Source: Campylobacteraceae bacterium
GTDB taxonomy: Bacteria > Campylobacterota > Campylobacteria > Campylobacterales > Sulfurovaceae
DNA length: 5,976 nt
Assembly: GCA_027031505.1 (NCBI GenBank)
Contig: JALVQH010000110.1
Coordinates: 1 to 5,976, forward strand
Direction: 5' to 3'
The notes under the pieces were generated by a model. It was not told where the DNA came from. It saw only the letters and a program-made list of their open reading frames with translations, and made no database searches. Both the position numbers and the translations under genes were made by a program. Below are positions 1-4,367 of this stretch, one piece after another. Position 1 is the stretch's first letter, and every line of letters begins with the position of its first letter.

Positions 1-91
1 TCACCGACACGGGAGACTTGGGGGCATCGGCGAAAGCTGATGCGGTAAACAACAATGTCGCAACGATCCATGCAACTAAAGATTGTTTCAT
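1..91 (-). CDS. Secreted protein, N-terminal signal peptide only (partial)
   Basis: Only the first 30 codons lie in the window; the gene runs off the left edge. From the ATG at 91 the protein reads MKQSLVAWIVATLLFTASAF, then ADAPKSPVSV. This is a textbook Sec signal peptide: a Lys at position 2, a hydrophobic core of about 15 residues, and a probable signal peptidase I site after SAFA. AAAGGA at 102-97 is a Shine-Dalgarno 5 nt before this ATG. An ATG at 95 is out of frame with it and gives no signal peptide. The product is therefore exported to the periplasm, outer membrane or outside. No mature domain is visible, so the function is unknown. It is downstream of the S23 gene and the DUF11 gene on the same strand, separated from S23 by the heptamer array. 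It could be another surface protein partnering the DUF11 protein, which is inference. Confidence 0.8.
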   Translation of the reverse strand, partial: MKQSLVAWIVATLLFTASAFADAPKSPVSV

Positions 92-113
92 TCATATCCT
101 TTCGTGATTTTTC

Positions 114-230
114 GTGTTGCGCGTTACGAGTTACGCGTTACGCCTGAGACTTTCTGCTCTTTTGCGTAACACGCAACACTTAACTCGCAACACGCAGAAC
201 GTAACGCATAACTCGTAACACGGAACACGC
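114..230. repeat. Degenerate heptanucleotide array forming a long inverted repeat
   Basis: The right part (about 164-230) parses almost entirely into 7-mers of the form CNNAACN: CGTAACA, CGCAACA, CTTAACT, CGCAACA, CGCAGAA, CGTAACG, CATAACT, CGTAACA, CGGAACA. The left part (116-143) carries the same units in inverted orientation (GTTACGA, GTTACGC). Arm 116-143 pairs with arm 164-191 at 23 of 28 positions across a 20-nt loop (144-163). On the minus-strand transcript two of the five mismatches become G-U wobbles. The array fills the gap between the S23 gene and the signal-peptide gene. There are no unique spacers of CRISPR length and no coding potential. It could act as a transcript hairpin between the two genes or be a neutral slippage product; the sequence alone does not decide. 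Confidence 0.85.
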
Positions 231-231
231 C

Positions 232-251
232 CAATGCGCTACCGCGCATTG
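232..251 (-). other. Perfect 8-bp hairpin across the S23 stop codon
   Basis: CAATGCGC (232-239) and GCGCATTG (244-251) are exact reverse complements around a 4-nt loop (TACC on plus, GGTA on minus). On the minus strand the TAG stop of the four-helix-bundle gene falls at the loop and descending arm. No U-tract follows on the minus strand, so it is not a classical intrinsic terminator. It might protect the mRNA 3' end or mark the boundary of the S23 cassette. Confidence 0.7.
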
Positions 252-583
252 ATCGATTGCTGAAGCTTCGTCAACATCGAGAGAATGTGGTCGGCTCGGT
301 CGATCCACTCTTTTCCCAACTCTCTGTCGATATAGCCAATATCCATGCCGATATATACTTGCGTGGCAAATTCGGCGGCAGAACCTTTGGCGATGTCCAG
401 AAATCTTATTTTTTCTTTCACAGAGCCCTTTTCCATCCTTTCAGCAATGTTACTCGGGATGGAGAGACCGGATCGTGTGATCTGGTCTCGGAAACCGAAG
501 TCACGGCTCTCGGCAAACGCCTTGTAAACATCTGCCGAGAGCCGTGCACTGACTTTCCACACTTCCAATCGTTGACATCTCAT
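239..583 (-). CDS. Four-helix-bundle protein, S23 / 23S rRNA intervening-sequence (bAvd-like) family
   Basis: A 114-residue all-helical protein of the S23 family, named after ORFs in 23S rRNA intervening sequences and related in fold to the Avd accessory protein of diversity-generating retroelements. Recognisable hallmarks are LEVW near residues 6-9 (usual motif L-x-V-W), FRDQITRSGLSIPSNIAE at about 31-48, and FLDIAKGSAAEFATQV at about 61-76. The length is normal. The usual NIAEG is NIAER here. The start is uncertain: AGGGAGG at 600-594 is 10 nt before the ATG at 583 and 4 nt before an in-frame GTG at 589. I prefer the ATG because it gives the usual family N-terminus. The gene lies 48 nt after the DUF11 stop on the same strand, so the two may be co-transcribed. 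No rRNA sequence surrounds it, so this is a free-standing copy. Heptamer arrays flank both sides and a hairpin covers the stop. The biochemical role of free-standing members is not established. Confidence 0.88.
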   Translation of the reverse strand: MRCQRLEVWKVSARLSADVYKAFAESRDFGFRDQITRSGLSIPSNIAERMEKGSVKEKIRFLDIAKGSAAEFATQVYIGMDIGYIDRELGKEWIDRADHILSMLTKLQQSINAR

Positions 584-600
584 TATCACACAACCTCCCT

Positions 601-631
601 GCGTAACTCATAACACTTAATGCGTAACACG
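601..631. repeat. Short heptanucleotide array between the DUF11 and S23 genes
   Basis: In one register the stretch reads CGTAACT, CATAACA, CTTAATG, CGTAACA, CGCTATT, the same CNTAAYN-type 7-mers as the array at 114-230. It starts directly beside the S23 Shine-Dalgarno (600-594) and ends at the TAG stop of the DUF11 gene (634-632). With the array at 114-230 it brackets the S23 gene, so the S23 gene looks like an insert carried between two stretches of the same repeat. Confidence 0.75.
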
Positions 632-1561
632 CTATTTCACCCTCACATCAAACTCAAACGTATGCCGTGTCGCGCCGGTGATTGTTCCAACATTAAGCCG
701 CGCCACCGTCCCGTTGCAGTCGGCGTTGTCGCCGTCGATCGCGTCGGTACGGGGGGTGCCGTCGTGGGTGAGGGTGCCGGGGATGTAGCGGGTGTTGGGC
801 GGGATCACGTCGGTGAAGACGATGTTTTGGATCGATTGTCCCGCGGCGTTGCCGCCGATGTAGTAGGTGATCGTGTAAGTGATCCGGGTGCCGGTGTGGA
901 TCGCATGGTCACTGCTGTGGACGGTGGCGTTTTTCTCCGCCGTGAACCAGTAGTCCCGAATCTCCCAGATCCCAGTATCTTCATCACTTCCGGTGCGAAC
1001 CACCACATCGACCACCCCCGGACGATCGACACCGGTCGTGGTGTTGCTCTCGGTGGTTGCCCGGAACACCTCGTAACTGCGATGCCCCGGTGCCGTCGTA
1101 TTGTCATCGGGAATATCACCGAGGAGGAAAAGCGTCACATTCTGGTCGGCATGGAGGGTGAGGTGAGTGACAAGCGTCTCGTTGCCGTCATAGACACCAT
1201 TGCCGTCATCGAGAAAGATCCGGAAATGGGTCGGAGCGAAATCGCTGGTGGTGTTGTGGTCGTACGTCAGGGTGAGATTGTCGTCGCCGTTCCCCTCGTT
1301 GGTGACGCGGAAGGTCAACACCCGATCGGTATCCCCGGCCGCTACCTTGACTGGCGCGTTATCCTCCCATGCTACCTGCAGATCGACGATCTGATCCACA
1401 ACGAAGGTGTCGGTGTTGCTGCTCAAGCTGGAGGGGATGCCGCTGACGACATAGGCGATCTGTGCCTCGTTGGCAATCGCAGTACCCGAAAGAGTACCCC
1501 GGGCATGCAACGCCACAATCATGCTTGACAATAGCGCTATGATACTAAAAATTTTTTGCAC
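632..1561 (-). CDS. Secreted DUF11 (conserved repeat domain) protein, putative N-glycoprotein
   Basis: A 309-residue exported protein. Residues 1-20 form a signal peptide (Lys3, hydrophobic core, cleavage near ALHA). Residues about 22-200 are a beta-rich region with TLSGTAIANEAQIAY, VDQIVDLQVAWED and LTFRVTNEGNGDDN, typical of the first module of bacterial conserved-repeat surface proteins. An Asp/Asn-rich segment at 118-129 (DDGNGVYDGNET) looks like a calcium-binding loop. Residues about 225-309 match a DUF11 module: ITYTITYYIGGNA, then FTDVIPPNTRYIPGTL, then a Gly-Thr turn and a final beta strand. Eight N-X-T sequons all carry Asp or Glu at -2. The start is the GTG at 1561: an in-frame TGA lies just upstream and GGGA (1571-1568) sits 6 nt before it. 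It is short for this group, whose members are often much longer with many repeats. It probably acts at the cell surface or in the periplasm; no enzymatic motif is visible. Confidence 0.85.
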   Translation of the reverse strand: MQKIFSIIALLSSMIVALHARGTLSGTAIANEAQIAYVVSGIPSSLSSNTDTFVVDQIVDLQVAWEDNAPVKVAAGDTDRVLTFRVTNEGNGDDNLTLTYDHNTTSDFAPTHFRIFLDDGNGVYDGNETLVTHLTLHADQNVTLFLLGDIPDDNTTAPGHRSYEVFRATTESNTTTGVDRPGVVDVVVRTGSDEDTGIWEIRDYWFTAEKNATVHSSDHAIHTGTRITYTITYYIGGNAAGQSIQNIVFTDVIPPNTRYIPGTLTHDGTPRTDAIDGDNADCNGTVARLNVGTITGATRHTFEFDVRVK

Positions 1562-1592
1562 GTGTCATCCCATACATTATTAAGCGACATAA

Positions 1593-1613
1593 ATTATACC
1601 ACAAAAAAGTCAA
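1593..1613 (-). promoter_or_regulatory. Sigma-70 promoter for the DUF11-S23 transcript
   Basis: Read on the minus strand, a consensus TATAAT (1598-1593) is preceded by TGG, giving an extended -10 element (TGnTATAAT). A T-rich run lies immediately upstream (1608-1603) after TTGAC (1613-1609). That TTGAC is only about 10 nt from the -10 box, too close to serve as a normal -35. The arrangement fits the T-rich, -35-poor promoters described for Campylobacter and Helicobacter. Transcription would start near 1586, giving a leader of about 25 nt before the GTG at 1561. Confidence 0.7.
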
Positions 1614-1618
1614 AAAGC

Positions 1619-1634
1619 AATATTATATAATATT
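1619..1634. other. 16-bp AT palindrome between leuC and the DUF11 gene
   Basis: AATATTATATAATATT is its own exact reverse complement. On the minus strand it lies about 105 nt after the leuC stop, has A-rich sequence before it, and is followed by GC then five T residues. It could serve as a weak AT-only terminator for leuC or as a binding site just upstream of the DUF11 promoter. The DNA between it and leuC (about 1640-1739) is GC-rich but shows no supportable gene. Confidence 0.45.
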
Positions 1635-1739
1635 TTTGAGAATGGAGCGGCCTCCGCCATCCACTCGAGAGCAGTAATATTGACATGACCGTTGAAATCA
1701 ATAGCCGACGCCGGGACGGCAAACGTGCAGCGGAAAGGC

Positions 1740-3020
1740 TCAGACGTCTCGGGGGTCGACCAGCTTCCCGGCGATAGCCGAGGCGGCGGCGACGGCGGAG
1801 TTGGCAAGGTAGATCTCACTCGTACGCGCACCCATCCGGCCGACGAAGTTGCGGTTGGTGGTGGCGACGCATTTTTCTCCATCTCCAAGGATTCCCATGT
1901 ACCCACCCAGACACGCACCGCAGGTGGGATTGCTCACCACGGCACCCGCTTCGATAAGGGTCTCGATGATCCCCTCTTTCTGTGCCTGGAGGAAGATCTT
2001 CTGTGTTGCCGGGGTGACGATCATCCGGGTGCGGCGGGCGACCCGCCTGCCCTTGACGATCTGGGCAGCAATCCGCAGATCTTCGAGGCGGCCGTTGGTG
2101 CAGCTGCCGATCATCACCTGATCGATACTCAGATCGTCCGCGACGGCCTCCTCCATGCTCCGGCCGTTGCTCGGCAAAAAGGGATACGCTACGACGGGCG
2201 AGAGTGTCTCCAAATCGATGGTGATCACCTGTGCATAATTGGCATCGGGATCGGAGTGGTGGATTTTGGGCTCGGCACGCAGTCCGCCGTTGGCCTCGGC
2301 ACGTTCATCGAGGTAGGCTTCGGTGATCGCATCAACGGCAAAAATGCCGTTTTTGGCGCCCGCTTCGATCGCCATGTTGCACATGCTGAAGCGATCGCTC
2401 ATATCCAGATGCTGCACCCCGTCTCCGGTAAATTCGAGTGCTTTGTAGAGTGCGCCGTCCACACCGAGAATGCGGATGATCTCAAGGATAATGTCCTTGC
2501 CGTAGACGTGTTTGCCGGGCTTGCCTCTGAGCTCCACTTTGATCGTCTCGGGGACTTTGAACCAGTTGCCCCCCGTGATGATCGCGAAGCTGATGTCGGT
2601 ACTCCCCATCCCGGTCGCGAACGCCCCGAGTGCCCCGTGGGTGCAGGTATGGCTGTCGGCACCGATGATCACATCGCCGGGGATCACGAGTCCTTTTTCA
2701 GGGAGCAGTGCGTGCTCGATCCCCATGTCTTTTTCGTCGAAGAAGTATTTCAGATCGTGCTTGCAGGCAAAGTCCCGGCTGATCTTCGCCTGATTGGCAC
2801 TCGCGATGTCTTTGGCGGGGATGTAATGATCCATCACGATCGCAAATCCGTCCGGGTTGGCCAGCTTCTTCGCACCACTCTCCTCAAACGCCCGGATCGA
2901 GATGGGGGTTGTGATGTCGTTGCCGATCGTCATATCGATCGGCACACGGACGATCTCCCCGGCGTATACATCACGCCCGGCGTGTTCGGAAAAAATCTTT
3001 TCGGTTATGGTCTGTCCCAT
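1740..3020 (-). CDS. leuC: 3-isopropylmalate dehydratase large subunit
   Basis: LeuC, 426 residues, the large subunit of isopropylmalate isomerase. With LeuD it converts 2-isopropylmalate to 3-isopropylmalate in leucine biosynthesis, using a [4Fe-4S] cluster in the cytoplasm. Cluster ligands are visible as Cys307 in IGSCTNGR and Cys367/Cys370 in NPTCGACLGG. Other aconitase-family signatures are GADSHTCTHGALGAFATGMG (about 120-139) and the N-terminal MGQTITEKIF. About 420 residues and the LEDLRIAA region indicate the shorter HacA/LeuC2-like type, as found in epsilonproteobacteria, rather than the ~465-residue enterobacterial form. The ATG at 3020 is supported by GAAGGA (3033-3028) 7 nt upstream and a TATAAT at 3056-3051. 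No leuD, leuA or leuB is beside it: the next gene downstream is the unrelated DUF11 gene with its own promoter. The frame is intact with all ligands present. Confidence 0.97.
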   Translation of the reverse strand: MGQTITEKIFSEHAGRDVYAGEIVRVPIDMTIGNDITTPISIRAFEESGAKKLANPDGFAIVMDHYIPAKDIASANQAKISRDFACKHDLKYFFDEKDMGIEHALLPEKGLVIPGDVIIGADSHTCTHGALGAFATGMGSTDISFAIITGGNWFKVPETIKVELRGKPGKHVYGKDIILEIIRILGVDGALYKALEFTGDGVQHLDMSDRFSMCNMAIEAGAKNGIFAVDAITEAYLDERAEANGGLRAEPKIHHSDPDANYAQVITIDLETLSPVVAYPFLPSNGRSMEEAVADDLSIDQVMIGSCTNGRLEDLRIAAQIVKGRRVARRTRMIVTPATQKIFLQAQKEGIIETLIEAGAVVSNPTCGACLGGYMGILGDGEKCVATTNRNFVGRMGARTSEIYLANSAVAAASAIAGKLVDPRDV

Positions 3021-3050
3021 TGTGTTGTCCTTCGTATGTCTGTTGACGCG

Positions 3051-3056
3051 ATTATA
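3051..3056 (-). promoter_or_regulatory. -10 box of the leuC promoter
   Basis: A consensus TATAAT reads on the minus strand at 3056-3051, about 30 nt before the leuC ATG. There is no convincing -35 hexamer 16-18 nt further upstream. The predicted leader is about 24 nt and carries the Shine-Dalgarno GAAGGA at 3033-3028. No leucine leader peptide or T-box structure fits in so short a leader, so classic leucine attenuation is not indicated from this start. Confidence 0.6.
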
Positions 3057-3545
3057 GCGGAAAGTGGGTTAGTGTTGTACCAGAAGGGTAGAACCTGGTT
3101 TCAACGACTTTATCGGTCACAGAACCAATAATCATAACTTTTCTACATCAAATATTCGGGTATTGCCTGGTGTAATAACAGGATTATCACCAGAAATCTT
3201 CGAATGACCTGCCGGTAGTCCTTCAGATTTTTTTCACGCACGTCTCATTTCGTTTCGCCCTCTCAAACATTCAGACTACTTGTTGGTGTGGTGATATTAG
3301 AGGTGCCTAATGTCAATTCCGATATACTGGCACGTGTGAATGCCTTGTGCCGATGGATTTTTTTGGATAGCTTGAGAGTTTTCCAGAAAAAATCATGCCC
3401 AAAAATGAGGCAATCTGCCCCGGAAAACCTTCAGTGGAAGAACAAAAATCTTTCCATGAAAAAATGATACAGGAGTGTGCAACAGCACATCAGAAAACCA
3501 TACATCAGTACGTAGTGCATAGAAACCGCCCGCCGGGCACCCCTT
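3057..3545. other. Divergent intergenic region, lower GC, no supportable gene
   Basis: About 490 nt between the leuC promoter and the hisIE leader, visibly richer in A and T than the flanking genes. Contents seen: an imperfect hairpin at 3167-3193; a possible 9-codon mini-ORF at 3310-3339 with a good Shine-Dalgarno; a hairpin and T-run at 3329-3364; and an open plus-strand frame from 3219 to 3468 with no good start. The latter reads like possible degraded coding sequence but matches nothing I recognise. A hisIE promoter should lie here, but I could not pick one convincingly. TATACT at 3323-3328 is the nearest -10-like hexamer and lacks a -35. Confidence 0.5.
3167..3193. other. Imperfect hairpin between leuC and hisIE
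   Basis: CTGGTG (3167-3172) pairs with CACCAG (3188-3193), and the stem continues as TAAT (3173-3176) with ATTA (3183-3186), leaving a single bulged T (3187) and a 6-nt loop (AACAGG). That is a ten-pair stem. No T-run follows on either strand, so it is not a standard terminator. It may be an operator or an RNA structure upstream of leuC or hisIE. Confidence 0.5.
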
Positions 3546-3566
3546 CTACCCGCTACCCGCTGATAA
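3546..3566 (+). repeat. Short CTACCCG heptamer repeat before hisIE
   Basis: Two exact CTACCCG units (3546-3552, 3553-3559) are followed by a diverged third unit, CTGATAA (3560-3566), which runs into the Shine-Dalgarno hairpin of hisIE. The unit fits CTAYYCR, as does the CTATTCA unit before the MFS gene. Two copies alone would be unremarkable; it is listed because every repeat array in the window has a 7-bp period. Confidence 0.45.
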
Positions 3567-3582
3567 TTTCGGAGAAATTATC
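3562..3582 (+). promoter_or_regulatory. Hairpin presenting the hisIE Shine-Dalgarno in its loop
   Basis: GATAATTTC (3562-3570) and GAAATTATC (3574-3582) are perfect 9-bp complements around a 3-nt loop, GGA. The loop plus the next base is the Shine-Dalgarno GGAG (3571-3574), 10 nt before the ATG at 3585. The ribosome site is therefore at the apex of a stem ending 2 nt before the start codon. A GGA at a hairpin apex over the Shine-Dalgarno is the typical shape of a CsrA site; the stem is mostly A-U and could also respond to temperature. The structure is seen; the regulator is inference. Confidence 0.7.
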
Positions 3583-3584
3583 TT

Positions 3585-4250
3585 ATGCAAATCGACTGGA
3601 ACAAAACCCCCCTCATCCCCGCCATCGCCCAGGAGGCCGAGACCGGCGAAATGCTGATGCTGGCGTACATGAACGAAGAAGCCTACACCCTCACCCTCTC
3701 CACCGGGTACGCCCACTACTTCAGCCGCTCCCGCCAGCGCCTCTGGAAAAAGGGAGAGAGCTCCGGCCACACTCAGGAGGTGGTTGATGTGATCCTCGAC
3801 TGCGACGCCGACACGGTGCTGCTCAAGGTGAAACAGAACGGCGTGGCTTGCCACACCGGTCGCAAGAGCTGCTTCTTCACCTCCGTCACGCAGGAGAAGG
3901 AGATCCTCGCAGCCGAAGTGGACACCTCCGCTGTGTATGGGGTGGTTGATACCCTCTACCACACCCTCCTCGAGCGCAAACACGCCCCGGCGAAGCAGAA
4001 GTCGTGGACAAAGAAACTTCTCGACGCCCCCGCCCTCCTCCAATCGAAGATCCGCGAAGAGGCCGACGAACTCGCCCGCGCCATTGACAACGAATCGGAC
4101 GAAAACGTCATCCACGAAGCCACCGATCTCCTCTACCACGCCCTCGTAGGCCTCGCCAGCCGCGACATCGCCCCCGACCGCATCAAACAGGAACTCGCCC
4201 GACGATTTGGCACCAGCGGCATCGAAGAAAAAGAGGCACGCACGAAATGA
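3585..4250 (+). CDS. hisIE: Bifunctional phosphoribosyl-AMP cyclohydrolase / phosphoribosyl-ATP pyrophosphatase
   Basis: HisIE, 221 residues, a cytoplasmic enzyme of histidine biosynthesis. The C-terminal HisE domain hydrolyses phosphoribosyl-ATP to phosphoribosyl-AMP; the N-terminal HisI domain then opens the adenine ring. HisI (about 1-105) shows SRSRQRLWKKGESSGHTQ at 47-64, the DCDAD metal site at 72-76 and GVACHTGRKSCFF at 86-98, with Cys73, Cys89 and Cys96 as the expected zinc ligands. HisE (about 118-210) shows KIREEADEL at 155-163 and the helix DENVIHEATDLLYHALVGL at 172-190, with the acidic residues expected to bind Mg. The length is normal for the fused form, and the MQIDWNKTPL start fits the family with an SD 10 nt upstream. 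No other his gene is adjacent. The stop is followed by REP-like palindromes that may end its transcript. Confidence 0.96.
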   Translation: MQIDWNKTPLIPAIAQEAETGEMLMLAYMNEEAYTLTLSTGYAHYFSRSRQRLWKKGESSGHTQEVVDVILDCDADTVLLKVKQNGVACHTGRKSCFFTSVTQEKEILAAEVDTSAVYGVVDTLYHTLLERKHAPAKQKSWTKKLLDAPALLQSKIREEADELARAIDNESDENVIHEATDLLYHALVGLASRDIAPDRIKQELARRFGTSGIEEKEARTK

Positions 4251-4273
4251 CACCTATCCGAATAACAAATTAC

Positions 4274-4287
4274 GGGACTAAAGTCCC
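4274..4287. repeat. REP-like palindrome 1 after hisIE
   Basis: GGGACT (4274-4279) and AGTCCC (4282-4287) pair exactly across AA. CTGCTCCTTTT follows, so the hairpin could also act as a weak terminator for hisIE. GGGACT/AGTCCC palindromes with a short flanking tail are typical of REP sequences mobilised by TnpA-REP (RAYT, IS200/IS605-like) transposases. No such transposase is in the window, so the class is inferred from shape. Confidence 0.6.
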
Positions 4288-4304
4288 TGCTCCTTTTCAT
4301 AAAA

Positions 4305-4321
4305 GCGTTGCACAGCAACGC
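4305..4321. repeat. REP-like palindrome 2
   Basis: GCGTTGC (4305-4311) and GCAACGC (4315-4321) are a perfect 7-bp stem around ACA. It lies 17 nt after the first palindrome. The pair spans 4274-4321 and resembles a two-hairpin element (BIME, or a minimal IS200/IS605-type relic with a left and right hairpin). It has no T-run after it on the plus strand. Confidence 0.6.
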
Positions 4322-4329
4322 CTACTAAA

Positions 4330-4365
<36 letters not shown>

Positions 4366-4367
4366 CC

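Noticed and set aside
114..230. CRISPR array
   Set aside because: The units are 7 bp, contiguous and degenerate, with no 30-40 bp unique spacers and no cas genes.
239..583. Intervening sequence inside a 23S rRNA gene
   Set aside because: The surrounding DNA is not rRNA; it encodes secreted proteins on both sides.
620..1528. 302-residue plus-strand open frame opposite the DUF11 gene
   Set aside because: It is the antisense shadow of a GC-rich gene. It is Val/Gly/Asp-rich without domains, while the minus strand has a signal peptide, an SD, a promoter and family motifs.
1609..1613. TTGAC as a -35 box for the DUF11 promoter
   Set aside because: The spacer to TATAAT is about 9-10 nt, far below the 16-18 nt needed. 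The promoter is better explained by the extended -10 and T-rich upstream run.
1640..1739. Coding remnant downstream of leuC
   Set aside because: A minus-strand frame stays open here and looks mildly protein-like, but it is only about 40 codons, has no start of its own and matches no family I recognise.
1692..3131. 479-residue plus-strand open frame opposite leuC
   Set aside because: leuC on the minus strand is unmistakable with all iron-sulfur ligands. The plus frame is a codon-bias shadow with no recognisable domain.
3073..3213. Short open plus-strand frame just outside the leuC promoter
   Set aside because: About 46 codons with no start codon or SD and no recognisable motif; expected by chance in a region this size.
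3395..3787. 130-residue plus-strand frame beginning MPKNEAICPG
   Set aside because: It has no Shine-Dalgarno, runs out of frame deep into hisIE and becomes Pro/Arg-rich there. No family is recognised.
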